Of a DNA stretch of 64,000 nucleotides, positions 6,067-13,315 are shown piece after piece. The stretch's first letter is position 1. Every line of letters starts with the position of its first letter. The stretch covers positions 61,650 through 125,649 of the IMG/VR virus record IMGVR_UViG_3300024346_000014, one strand, 5' to 3'. This stretch comes from a virus. Under the pieces are notes generated by a model that was not told the origin of the DNA, ran no database searches, and saw only the letters and a program-made list of their open reading frames with translations. Made by a program: the position numbers and the translations under genes.

Positions 6067-6570
6067 TTAAAGGTTATTGGCCATAATAGCAGCAAGCGTG
6101 AACGTCCATATTAAACCCAATACAAGTACAATCCCGGTCATTACACTACTCCAACCCTGTAGATGAGGTTTAACTATCTGCTGCTTAATCACATGACCAG
6201 TATTGTAATTTAAATAATTCTGCTGGCTACAGTGGATCCATAAACAGGAATCTTGTTTTACCCATTGATTATCCTGTTCCACATAACCGGTTTCAACCTG
6301 AATAAAACAAGAGTTATATACCTTGCCTTTGCTTCCCTCCTCCTGTAGCATCTTCTTTGCAACAACTTGCTGTTCCACTTCTACATACCAGAAAGCTGGC
6401 TTAACATGAAAACACCAAGCCCCAATTACAAGTACAGTTACTATAAGTAATAATTTTCCTAAACCCTTAGGTTTATCATCCTGTTCCTGAGGTCCGGATC
6501 CTCCGCCCTTCATCATATTAGTATTGTTTCTCATTAAAATTGCTGCTGCACCCATTGTTCCTATATTCAT
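6067..6570 (-). CDS. membrane protein with two spans (167 aa)
   Basis: A Met/Asn/Gly-rich cytoplasmic N-terminus is followed by a membrane span at about residues 38-56. Next comes an extracytoplasmic loop with cysteines (NSCFIQVE, SCLWIHCS), and a second span lies at about 143-163. The paired cysteines suggest a disulfide in the periplasm. It is monocistronic, between promoter copy 9 and a strong terminator. No family is recognised; superinfection exclusion or another envelope role is conceivable but unsupported. Confidence 0.7.
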   Translation of the reverse strand: MNIGTMGAAAILMRNNTNMMKGGGSGPQEQDDKPKGLGKLLLIVTVLVIGAWCFHVKPAFWYVEVEQQVVAKKMLQEEGSKGKVYNSCFIQVETGYVEQDNQWVKQDSCLWIHCSQQNYLNYNTGHVIKQQIVKPHLQGWSSVMTGIVLVLGLIWTFTLAAIMANNL

Positions 6571-6584
6571 TATTTTTGTTTTTT

Positions 6585-6603
6585 GTTATACTATAAATAT
6601 AAG
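6585..6603 (-). promoter_or_regulatory. early-type promoter box, copy 9
   Basis: TTATATTTATAGTATAAC lies 14 bases upstream of the membrane protein ATG. The upstream dyad is not conserved here. Confidence 0.5.
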
Positions 6604-6914
6604 CATTTTATCTGGGTCTATAAAATAAAGTTAACCTTCCTTAATCGCGCTCAACCCCAGTCAGCCATGCAGCAGTATGCTCTATCTGACTCTGGAACCT
6701 GGCGGTAAAACGGGTTTATACTACCGTTGCTAAATGGTACAAAAAGGTTACACGTGCCGGATATGGATTAAATCATATTATGTAACTGGTTGACATGCAA
6801 TACAGTAGCTTTACCTCCCTAGGATCTTTAGCCATTTGCAGGAAAAAACCCACTTTCTGCTACTTTTTCCAATAGCCCCTCGGCTAACCCTGGTGATTAT
6901 TGCCAGTAGACTAG

Positions 6915-6943
6915 ATACAAAGGTACTGATATAACCGGCTAAA
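6915..6943. repeat. 29-bp direct repeat, copy 1
   Basis: This begins ATACAAAGGTACTGATATAA and is identical to 6978-7006. On the minus strand it contains TACCTTTG, a perfect match to the Bacteroidota -7 consensus TAnnTTTG. Confidence 0.85.
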
Positions 6944-6977
6944 CGCACAACCAGCTGAGACATAGGTACTCTATAGA

Positions 6978-7006
6978 ATACAAAGGTACTGATATAACCG
7001 GCTAAA
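6978..7006. repeat. 29-bp direct repeat, copy 2
   Basis: This is identical to 6915-6943, with 34 bp between the copies. Only two copies exist. Confidence 0.85.
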
Positions 7007-7085
7007 ACAGGCTGTTTCACGTCTAGCCAGTATAAACTACACAGAGGTATTATAGCTATATAGCGGAATAACAGCTAAATAACTG

Positions 7086-7159
7086 CCCCTCGAGGGGGCC
7101 TCTCGTGGTAGCATGACCAGCCTGTCCTGGGGCGTCTCGGGGGCCTCTCGAGGGGGCCC
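7086..7159. repeat. GC-rich palindromic cluster
   Basis: CCCCTCGAGGGG (7086-7097) is a perfect 12-bp palindrome. GGGGGCCTCTCG occurs at 7094-7105 and 7139-7150, and CGAGGGGGCC at 7091-7100 and 7150-7159. The composition contrasts sharply with the AT-rich genome. Confidence 0.75.
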
Positions 7160-7311
7160 TGGGCGTCTAGTAGTATATAGCCCTGGATAGGTATATATAG
7201 ACTATATAGGAAAAATGGAGTAAAATAAATTAAGACTATCCCCCTCGAGCCAGGAATTCACCTGGCCCAAAAAAATGTAAATCTCCTCAGGGAAAAAACA
7301 CGGGAAAATTT

Positions 7312-7842
7312 CTAAGTGGTCTCAGGGTCACGCGACTCTTGTATCAGCCAGCCCTCTGCCCGTGCCGCCAGGAGTATCTTTACTAGTCTAGGCCAGTTCT
7401 CACCAAGTTCTAACCGGGTATATTCAACTTGGCGCCTACGTTCTGGGTCAATATCCTGAGTAGGGGCTGCCAAGCAATCTAGAATAAACCTTTGATTATC
7501 CCATATTTCTCTGCCAGCCGGGTCCATTCCACCTCTTGGGTACCATTCTACTACCTGGGTCCCTGGCCAAACTTGGCCTTCCGGGTTTAACAGTACAAAA
7601 AACCGGAAATAACCATGATCACATTCTATGGCATAGAATCTGGTATACTCTGGATCCTGCCCGTCTATTAGGTCATTATTACTTATATTTAAACTGGCTG
7701 TTTCTAAACATTCCAATCGGGTATATTCTGGACTATTACATTTCACTTCAAAGGCTAGGCTAAACAGTCTTTCCCTCTCCTCTGGGGTTTGGTACTGTTC
7801 TATTAAGATTTGGGCTATTTCTTCTTGCTGGTATGTTTCCAT
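7312..7842 (-). CDS. hypothetical protein (176 aa)
   Basis: This soluble acidic protein begins METYQQEEIAQILIEQYQTP and has a repeated S/DPEYTR element (SPEYTRLE, DPEYTRFY, QVEYTRLE). Its codon use is clearly more GC-rich than most of the window, as are the next two genes, which suggests separate acquisition. No family is recognised. Confidence 0.7.
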   Translation of the reverse strand: METYQQEEIAQILIEQYQTPEERERLFSLAFEVKCNSPEYTRLECLETASLNISNNDLIDGQDPEYTRFYAIECDHGYFRFFVLLNPEGQVWPGTQVVEWYPRGGMDPAGREIWDNQRFILDCLAAPTQDIDPERRRQVEYTRLELGENWPRLVKILLAARAEGWLIQESRDPETT

Positions 7843-7859
7843 AATTAATTATTTAAGTT

Positions 7860-8183
7860 TTAAGTTTTTGTTGTCTTGGGTTTTTGCAACCACTCTTTTA
7901 CCAGTTCCCTGCCACTGTAATCCTGTCTACTGCATGCTTCTTTTAAGGTTTTGCCTGGTACATATCCAGCTAGATATTCCATTATTTCCCAGTCTTTGCC
8001 GGCTAGATCATTCCAGAAAACATATATGTCGCTCCCTGTGATATCTAAATGGTCAAGTGTTTGGATTATCTTTATAGAACCTATTAGCTCCTCTGGCGGT
8101 CTGCTTATCATTTCAATCAGGCACTTCATTGCACCCGGGTTTCCTTTTGATCTCTGCGTTATGTCTGCTATTGCTTCAATCAT
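7860..8183 (-). CDS. conserved-type phage hypothetical protein (107 aa)
   Basis: I start at the ATG at 8183, one base after the upstream stop (TAACATG), giving MIEAIADITQRSKGNPGAMK. The GNPGA segment followed by LDITGSDIYVFWNDLAGKDW resembles a family of uncharacterised phage proteins that I recall having GNPGAL..L and GSQIW..Y.D motifs. The biochemical role is unknown. It forms a three-gene cluster with its neighbours of higher GC content. Confidence 0.65.
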   Translation of the reverse strand: MIEAIADITQRSKGNPGAMKCLIEMISRPPEELIGSIKIIQTLDHLDITGSDIYVFWNDLAGKDWEIMEYLAGYVPGKTLKEACSRQDYSGRELVKEWLQKPKTTKT

Positions 8184-8184
8184 G

Positions 8185-8592
8185 TTAGTCTCTATTAATA
8201 AAGTATTTTTTACCACTCTTACGGATAAACCCGTTTGTTCTAAGAGAACTTAGGTAATTCAGTATAGTTATTTGTTTATATTGCTTTATAGACTCTCTAA
8301 TAGGTTGGGTACGATTATGTATCTGTTTAAAGGTACACCCGGTTCCAGCACTAGCTTGTAACACAGGTATGATAGAGTCAAAAGCTGCATTTAGGTTTGG
8401 GTCTTTTGTAACCGGCCTCTGTATAGCCTGCTCTGTGATTACGGAGTTTTCCCCTGTTGTGGGTTTTATTGTTACCTGACTGGCTGCTGGTCCCAGTACC
8501 CTTTCAATAGTTATACGGGCTCCTCTTAGTTCTTCTAACTGTTGTGTCAATTCTGTTTCTTTTTGCATTAACTGCTGTAGTACTTCTTTCAT
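8185..8592 (-). CDS. coiled-coil plus winged-helix-like protein (135 aa)
   Basis: The N-terminal 30 residues form a coiled coil (KETELTQQLEELRGARITIE). After a linker, the C-terminal 60 residues look like a winged helix (TFKQIHNRTQP..ILNYLSSLRTNGFIRKSGKKYFIN). This suggests a dimeric DNA-binding regulator. It is the first gene of the GC-richer cluster. Binding is inferred from fold resemblance only. Confidence 0.6.
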   Translation of the reverse strand: MKEVLQQLMQKETELTQQLEELRGARITIERVLGPAASQVTIKPTTGENSVITEQAIQRPVTKDPNLNAAFDSIIPVLQASAGTGCTFKQIHNRTQPIRESIKQYKQITILNYLSSLRTNGFIRKSGKKYFINRD

Positions 8593-8610
8593 CTTTTTTA
8601 AATTTTAATG

Positions 8611-8627
8611 ATTATACAGATATAATA
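8611..8627 (-). promoter_or_regulatory. possible degenerate early promoter box, copy 10
   Basis: GTATTATATCTGTATAAT (minus strand) lies about 18 bases before the 8592 start. It resembles the other boxes but lacks TATATTTA and the upstream dyad. Confidence 0.3.
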
Positions 8628-8802
8628 CTAAAAATACTCAGGGAGTTAACCCTAATAAGTCAAAAATGTGCAATGAGAAATTTTTTTTCGGCGCAAGGCG
8701 CGTGTGGATTCAGAGAGTAGTCATATCAATAGTACCGAGGTATACCCTAAACCCCGCTGTAGAAAACCCAAAAATGACAATCTGAATCGCGCAAAACCGG
8801 CT

Positions 8803-8994
8803 TTATTCTGCCTCAGCTCCAGTTAACGCTTCTATTTGATCTGCTATACGAAGTGCCTCTGCGTATTTTGCATCGCTGGCCGTTCTGTTTACTTTCGAAA
8901 GCGTAAACGCTTCATGAAGAGTTTTCTTGTACTTTTCATCTAGTTTTTCTCGAAGTGACTTGGATCTAAATAGCCTTTTTATTAAATTAATCAT
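8803..8994 (-). CDS. Lacal_2735/DUF6435-like small protein (63 aa)
   Basis: The 63 residues start MINLIKRLFRSKSLREKLDE and contain YKKTLHEAFTLSKVNRTASD. That pattern is characteristic of small helical Lacal_2735/DUF6435-type proteins found in Bacteroidota and marine bacteria. The molecular function of the family is not established. The gene overlaps the upstream 8987-9487 gene by 8 bases, so it is cotranscribed. Confidence 0.65.
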   Translation of the reverse strand: MINLIKRLFRSKSLREKLDEKYKKTLHEAFTLSKVNRTASDAKYAEALRIADQIEALTGAEAE

Positions 8995-9487
8995 ATTTTT
9001 CTTTGTATTGTTGAAAGTCTTTGCTGTTAACTAAATAACCCCAATGTAATAGACTTTGTTGTATTCTAGGAGATATATCCCAATCGCCGGTTTGGTGTAT
9101 CATTTTATATATTCTTCTTCTCCACCTGCCGTTTTCTCCACAAAAATCATTCCACCTCTTTATTTGCCTACTGTCGTCTGGGTGACGCCTTCCGTTGTAA
9201 TATTTTATATACCATTCAAACCAGCCATACGGGTCATCATCGTGTATCCATTTCATTTCTCTCCAATATTCATATGAAGTTCCGCTTTTAACCTTGAATT
9301 TATTAAGTTTAGTAATATAGGTTTTATTTAGGTATAAATCTATAGGCACATCCGGCAAGGCTCTCTTAAATAGAGTAGAATAGTCGCTGTCCCCTTCTAG
9401 AGCCTCTATACCAAAATAAGAACCTCCAAAAACACCTTCTTTAAGCATTTGTATAGGACTTAGTGCTGGGCAAAAATCTTTAATCAT
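8987..9487 (-). CDS. conserved hypothetical protein (166 aa)
   Basis: It begins MIKDFCPALSPIQMLKEGVF and continues GGSYFGIEA. Trp/Tyr-rich motifs follow: YGWFEWYIKYYNGRRHPDDS and RQIKRWNDFCGENGRW. I recall this pattern from widely scattered uncharacterised proteins of phages, bacteria and fungi, but no activity is known to me. It overlaps both neighbours by a few bases and belongs to the minus-strand operon. Confidence 0.65.
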   Translation of the reverse strand: MIKDFCPALSPIQMLKEGVFGGSYFGIEALEGDSDYSTLFKRALPDVPIDLYLNKTYITKLNKFKVKSGTSYEYWREMKWIHDDDPYGWFEWYIKYYNGRRHPDDSRQIKRWNDFCGENGRWRRRIYKMIHQTGDWDISPRIQQSLLHWGYLVNSKDFQQYKEKYD

Positions 9488-9786
9488 TGCATTAATTGTG
9501 TTAATAAAAAAGCCAACTTATATCCCATAAATGCACCAAGTGCAGTTGGTACCGGAAACACTATGAACTTTCCTAAACTTGTTACATACTTGGGTCGGTT
9601 AACAACTCGCCCTAGAAAAAAGTAATAGACCATGTAACCTAATAATACTAAAATGTCTACTCGCTCTGCTATAAACACTACTAAAACTGCCCCAAGTAGT
9701 CCAAATAAAAAGTTGTCAACTACAGCTGAAATTAACTCCTTACTACTAGTTTGTCTAAACTCTTTTTGTATTTTTTTAAGACTCAT
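9484..9786 (-). CDS. membrane protein (100 aa)
   Basis: There are three hydrophobic segments (about residues 26-42, 44-60 and 76-98) after a basic N-terminus. The start and stop overlap adjacent genes by 4 bases (ATGA), a sign of translational coupling. It could be a holin-type or exclusion protein, but the sequence does not decide this. Confidence 0.65.
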   Translation of the reverse strand: MSLKKIQKEFRQTSSKELISAVVDNFLFGLLGAVLVVFIAERVDILVLLGYMVYYFFLGRVVNRPKYVTSLGKFIVFPVPTALGAFMGYKLAFLLTQLMQ

Positions 9787-10013
9787 CTTTGTTTTGGTAT
9801 TTTAATCTCAAACGTATCAACAATAATAGTTTCAATGTCATTAAAGTAAGAACAAATATGTTCTTCTTCAATATGAACGTGTTGAGATTCTATACAAATA
9901 GTATCTCGCTCTATAAATTGAATTACAGAATATGAATCACACATACTATCTTTAGTTTTACAACTAAACAATATAATTATAAATGCGGTGAATATTGTAT
10001 TTCTAAGTAACAT
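9783..10013 (-). CDS. small lipoprotein (76 aa)
   Basis: With the ATG at 10013 the protein starts MLLRNTIFTAFIIILFSCKT, a signal peptide ending in an LFSC lipobox. The Cys at residue 18 would be lipidated. The mature part is acidic and Cys/His-containing (IESQHVHIEEEHICSYF). Earlier in-frame starts at 10040 and 10058 would overlap the upstream gene and weaken the signal peptide. It is probably an envelope protein; the function is unknown. Confidence 0.65.
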   Translation of the reverse strand: MLLRNTIFTAFIIILFSCKTKDSMCDSYSVIQFIERDTICIESQHVHIEEEHICSYFNDIETIIVDTFEIKIPKQR

Positions 10014-10023
10014 ATTGTTACGC

Positions 10024-10209
10024 TTATTTATTTTTAGCATTTTGGTAACTAAAATCATTTTTTTTAATGGTTCTTTGGTATGCTAGTTCATAGATATCCA
10101 ACAGTAACATATTAGGTTTTTCAATTCTAATTAATGAAACATTGTTAAATAATTCTTTGTGTTTATTTAAATCATAAGCACTGTATACTAAATCTTCTAT
10201 TCTACTCAT
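10024..10209 (-). CDS. hypothetical protein (61 aa)
   Basis: This small soluble protein starts MSRIEDLVYSAYDLNKHKEL. Its ATG overlaps the stop of the upstream gene (ATGAGTAG), so it is coupled. No family is recognised. Confidence 0.55.
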   Translation of the reverse strand: MSRIEDLVYSAYDLNKHKELFNNVSLIRIEKPNMLLLDIYELAYQRTIKKNDFSYQNAKNK

Positions 10210-10333
10210 TTTTATTTTGATCTATATTATTCATCCAATCCCATTCCCTTTTCCTGTATGCAAGGGTATCCATTTCATAAGTCTTTTCAAAAAATAATAT
10301 AGCTAATTTAATAAACTTTTTTAATAATTTCAT
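10202..10333 (-). CDS. very small membrane-associated protein (43 aa)
   Basis: MKLLKKFIKLAILFFEKTYE gives a basic amphipathic or membrane-dipping N-terminus followed by a charged tail. The stop lies inside the start region of the next gene. The coding call is based on composition and the ATG/stop overlap. Confidence 0.5.
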   Translation of the reverse strand: MKLLKKFIKLAILFFEKTYEMDTLAYRKREWDWMNNIDQNKNE

Positions 10334-10360
10334 ATTTACTAGTATCGTCTGAATTTAAAT

Positions 10361-10519
10361 TTAAAAATCTTTAATTTTGTCTATCTTCTTTTTTAAGTCT
10401 TCTATTTCCATAGCTCTTAATTTAAGAGGTCCAATAATTGCTACATAACAATTATTTTCTTTAATGATCTCATATCCTCTATGTGATATATCAAATTTTT
10501 TAAAAATTTTATTTTTCAT
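10361..10519 (-). CDS. small hypothetical protein (52 aa)
   Basis: It starts MKNKIFKKFDISHRGYEIIK and ends in a lysine-rich helix. It has an A-rich leader and follows the 10523-10723 gene at close spacing, as expected for an operon member. No function is assigned. Confidence 0.55.
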   Translation of the reverse strand: MKNKIFKKFDISHRGYEIIKENNCYVAIIGPLKLRAMEIEDLKKKIDKIKDF

Positions 10520-10522
10520 ATT

Positions 10523-10723
10523 TTATATTTTTTTATTTATCATATGCCAAGTACTGACTACATCTAAAAAAAGGTCAGTGTGACTATGAACGGTATTTGG
10601 AAAAATAGATTTGGTTCTTTTTGACCATTCCCATGCCCATTTGTGAGCGCTGTTTTTTTGTTCTTTAGTTTTACAGCTCATCACTATTTTATTTACATAT
10701 TTAAATTGATCTGTTAAATTCAT
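10523..10723 (-). CDS. small hypothetical protein (66 aa)
   Basis: A basic, Trp-rich protein (AHKWAWEWSKRTKSIFPNT). The gene is separated by one base from the upstream gene's stop, so it is part of the operon running from 11419 leftward. No family is recognised. Confidence 0.6.
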   Translation of the reverse strand: MNLTDQFKYVNKIVMSCKTKEQKNSAHKWAWEWSKRTKSIFPNTVHSHTDLFLDVVSTWHMINKKI

Positions 10724-10724
10724 T

Positions 10725-10982
10725 TTAATCTAATAATATCATATATGCTTTCGCGTTATTATTTCTAAACCAAGATATTCCTTTTGCCATTTCACCTTGA
10801 AACTTAACAGTTCTAGGATCCATTACTCCTCCCATTTCTTGTATAATAGTATTTAACCCTAATACGTAGTCGTAAATGCTAAGTTCTAATGCGTTTAGTT
10901 CAAATTGCATTCCACTATATGGGTTTTTTACAATACTGCCTTTTTCGTATAACTCTCCTGTAAACCAACTCGGTGTTTTCAT
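10725..10982 (-). CDS. conserved-looking hypothetical protein (85 aa)
   Basis: It starts MKTPSWFTGELYEKGSIVKN and continues PYSGMQFELNALELSIYDYV, ending ISWFRNNNAKAYMILL. This pattern (TGELYEKG..V.NPYSG..ELN..ELSIYD) recurs in marine phage proteins that I recall without annotated function. It overlaps the 146-residue gene by 4 bases. Confidence 0.65.
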   Translation of the reverse strand: MKTPSWFTGELYEKGSIVKNPYSGMQFELNALELSIYDYVLGLNTIIQEMGGVMDPRTVKFQGEMAKGISWFRNNNAKAYMILLD

Positions 10983-11419
10983 GATTTTATTTTTTTCCAG
11001 AGGACTCCATTTTCTGAAGCACCTATATAATAATATATTCCATACCCTAAATAATGAGGCTCTTTTTCTTCTTTAACAAATAATCTAATTATTAAACCTT
11101 TTTTACTCTTTTTCCATTGAAGTATTTCTTCTTTTTTTGAAATATCTTTCCATGTCTCTATAAATTTATCATCTACAAATATATTACTCCATTTTCCATC
11201 ATCTTTAGCTAAATCTATAAATTGGTTGTATATTTCATTTTTACATACAAAACCTGCTTTAGAACCTCTTCCCATATATGTTTTATCTTTGTCTTTCATA
11301 TTAGAAGTATATTCAGTAGTCTTTTCTATAATATTACGACCTTGGGCTATGGTTTTAAATTTTTTATTTTCAAAGGACTCATATTCATTTTTAGATATCT
11401 TTTCAAGTAAAGTTTTCAT
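10979..11419 (-). CDS. hypothetical protein (146 aa)
   Basis: This basic soluble protein begins MKTLLEKISKNEYESFENKK. It is the first gene of the leftward operon and faces the rightward late-type unit at 11541 across a 120-bp divergent region. No early composite promoter is visible upstream. The family is unknown. Confidence 0.6.
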   Translation of the reverse strand: MKTLLEKISKNEYESFENKKFKTIAQGRNIIEKTTEYTSNMKDKDKTYMGRGSKAGFVCKNEIYNQFIDLAKDDGKWSNIFVDDKFIETWKDISKKEEILQWKKSKKGLIIRLFVKEEKEPHYLGYGIYYYIGASENGVLWKKIKS

Positions 11420-11519
11420 ATATTAATTTTTTAGTTTTTCAATATTAAATATATTATACTAAATAATATCGATAACATTACATATTACTACGTTTACATA
11501 ATATTAATTGGTAAATTTT

Positions 11520-11536
11520 TATAAATAAAAATAAAA
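11520..11536 (+). promoter_or_regulatory. T4-type late promoter box
   Basis: TATAAATAAAAATAAAA contains the exact T4 late consensus TATAAATA and lies 5-21 bases upstream of the ATG at 11541. Confidence 0.65.
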
Positions 11537-11540
11537 AGCT

Positions 11541-12242
11541 ATGATACAAGAAATAACCCTTTATAGATCGGAAGTTACTGGAGAATTATTTGAATCACAA
11601 AGTGCTGCCACTAATAGAGATAATATGCTTCTTAAAGAATATAACGGCGTTTTACTTGAAGAAAACTGGGGATATGCCAATTCATATATAAGAAAAGTAT
11701 TATTAAGCGAAATCAAGGATCCTAAAAGCGATAATGCTAAATTAGCAAAAGATCTTTATGATGCTCTATATAGTAAAGCAGATGTAAATAATAGATTTTA
11801 CAATGTAAATCCTTTTGAAATAATTTGGCAAATGGAATATGTCTATTCATTTAATTCAGAAATTTCTCAAGGAACTAATAAATCTTACTTTGACTATAAA
11901 CACGCAGCACAAGCATGGGCAAAAGATAATGCAGGCGGTGGCTTTGATCAGCCAGTGAACTGGTTGGTAGAAAAAGGATTTGAATGGACAGCTACATCCA
12001 TAACTGGCGGACCGGCTCAGTCTTTTAAAAATAGCATGGATGGTGATATTCTAATAGCACTTGATGGAGTAGAAGTAGTAGGTAAAGCTAACGCAACTGA
12101 TGAGTTTATCATAGATGAAGAGGATACAGCAGAAATACGATGGGATTCAGCAGAAACTGCAGTATTTTCATTCCAAAATTCAAAAGGAGGTATAGTAACT
12201 TTTAATCTAGCTTATCAAGCAGCATTATTTGGAACAAAGTAG
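11541..12242 (+). CDS. hypothetical late protein (233 aa)
   Basis: This acidic protein starts with SEVTGELFESQSAATNRDNM. That resembles the TEDGTLFSSLEAAKKHEKER of the next gene, so both share a small N-terminal domain. The C-terminal half is beta-rich. It lies directly behind a T4-type late box, which suggests a virion or late function. No family is recognised. Confidence 0.7.
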   Translation: MIQEITLYRSEVTGELFESQSAATNRDNMLLKEYNGVLLEENWGYANSYIRKVLLSEIKDPKSDNAKLAKDLYDALYSKADVNNRFYNVNPFEIIWQMEYVYSFNSEISQGTNKSYFDYKHAAQAWAKDNAGGGFDQPVNWLVEKGFEWTATSITGGPAQSFKNSMDGDILIALDGVEVVGKANATDEFIIDEEDTAEIRWDSAETAVFSFQNSKGGIVTFNLAYQAALFGTK

Positions 12243-12307
12243 CTTTTGCAATAAGAGGTAATGTGTTATTTAATTAACGTTAAAAGATAAAAAATAATAT
12301 TATAAAA

Positions 12308-12598
12308 ATGGCAGAAAAAATAAAAGGATTTAAAACAGAAGATGGAACATTGTTTTCATCACTAGAAGCGGCTAAAAAACACGAAAAAGAACGAGAAAAC
12401 AGCGAGGCTTTTCTAAAAGAAATTTTTCTTAAAGAAATGTCAGGTGTACCTAAATATGGAAAATATGTTAATGCGTCTAACTCATCTTTTCGCAGAAATG
12501 TTGGCAATGCAGGCGCTTTGGATATATTAAAAGATTTAAGCATTAATTATCCAACTCAATATATAAATTCTTCTGGAGAAGGTGATAGAGAGCGATAA
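12308..12598 (+). CDS. small hypothetical protein (96 aa)
   Basis: The N-terminus MAEKIKGFKTEDGTLFSSLE matches the small domain at the start of the preceding gene (an F/Y..DG.LF.S..A pattern followed by a charged helix). Its stop abuts the ATG of the lipoprotein gene. The function is unknown; a shared adaptor or assembly domain is plausible. Confidence 0.65.
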   Translation: MAEKIKGFKTEDGTLFSSLEAAKKHEKERENSEAFLKEIFLKEMSGVPKYGKYVNASNSSFRRNVGNAGALDILKDLSINYPTQYINSSGEGDRER

Positions 12599-13315
12599 AT
12601 GATTTTTTATACAAAAAACATATTACTTTTCTTCATATGCATATGCCTCTTGAGTTGTCAAAAAGAGGAATTACTGCCTATTGAACCAGCTGCTGCTGTT
12701 GTTGCTCAGTCTCCACCATGTTATACATCAACTGATCTCAATAGCTTTTTGACTCAGTATGGAACACATGCAGCTGATATAGTTCCATTAGTACCAAGCG
12801 ACTATTTTCAAGACGCTAATTGCGGTGTAGCTAAGTGGAAGGCAGATGTGCGAATACTTGATACTAGCGGTACACTTATTGCAACCGACCTTCAACCTAT
12901 TTCTATTAATTGGACGTTAGATGATGACATTCCTATTGTAACTGAAGACTGGACGCTTCCTTTCTATACATACGTAAACGAGGAAATTAATACCGATTGT
13001 CCTGGAATCTTTCAACCTACATGTAACGGTTTTCATGAACTACAAATTACGATGGAATTTGCAGACGGCACTATTTATAGTAGAAATGGAACGGCGTACG
13101 GACAAGTAAACAATGCACCAGTCTCTCTTTGCGAATTAGGTTCAGAAAGCTACGAAGCCTCTGACTTGAATATATTTGACTTTGATTGCTTATGTCCTAT
13201 TGAATTCGAATCTTACGAGTTTTTGGTACAGGGTTTAGAATGGGACTTAAATAACGATGGATCCGTTAATGTGTCAGATTTAAATATATTTCTAGCAGGG
13301 TTTGGTGATTGCTAG
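12599..13315 (+). CDS. secreted lipoprotein with dockerin-like repeats (238 aa)
   Basis: A signal peptide with lipobox LLSC (Cys about residue 20) predicts an outer-membrane lipoprotein. The body is beta-rich with several cysteines. The C-terminus LNNDGSVNVSDLNIFLAGFG is a dockerin/EF-hand type calcium-binding repeat, and two weaker copies occur (DLNSFLTQYG near residue 47 and ASDLNIFDFD). Such proteins are typical of Bacteroidota cell surfaces rather than phages, so the gene was probably acquired from a host. Its TAG shares the palindrome CTAG with the stop of the convergent GIY-YIG gene. Confidence 0.75.
   Translation: MIFYTKNILLFFICICLLSCQKEELLPIEPAAAVVAQSPPCYTSTDLNSFLTQYGTHAADIVPLVPSDYFQDANCGVAKWKADVRILDTSGTLIATDLQPISINWTLDDDIPIVTEDWTLPFYTYVNEEINTDCPGIFQPTCNGFHELQITMEFADGTIYSRNGTAYGQVNNAPVSLCELGSESYEASDLNIFDFDCLCPIEFESYEFLVQGLEWDLNNDGSVNVSDLNIFLAGFGDC

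Larger units (their letters stand above)
6604..7311. other. 700-bp gene-free region with repeats and GC-rich islands
   Basis: No convincing gene is present. A 69-codon minus frame at 6811-7020 consists partly of the direct repeat translated twice and is not credible. The region holds two 29-bp direct repeats (6915-6943, 6978-7006) and one CACAGAGGTA element (7040-7049). It also has a GC-rich cluster with XhoI-type palindromes (7086-7159) and the hairpin GCCAGG/CCTGGC near 7250-7267. It may be an origin, a recombination site or a remnant of foreign DNA. Confidence 0.5.

Noticed and set aside
6650-6760. tRNA-like segment (CTCTATCTGACTCTGGAACC)
   Set aside because: An anticodon-like stretch is visible, but no acceptor stem or GTTCRANTC T-loop can be found on either strand.
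6915-7006. CRISPR-like repeat-spacer-repeat (29-bp repeat, 34-bp spacer)
   Set aside because: Only two repeats are present, there are no cas genes, and the repeat resembles other dispersed promoter-like elements nearby, so a simple direct repeat is more likely.
6811-7020. Minus-strand frame of 69 codons
   Set aside because: It is largely made of the 29-bp direct repeat translated twice (LAGYISTFV), has no leader like the other genes and lies in a non-coding, repeat-rich island.
7245-7275. Terminator at GCCAGG..CCTGGC
   Set aside because: The hairpin has no T-run after it on either strand; on the plus strand it is followed by A residues.
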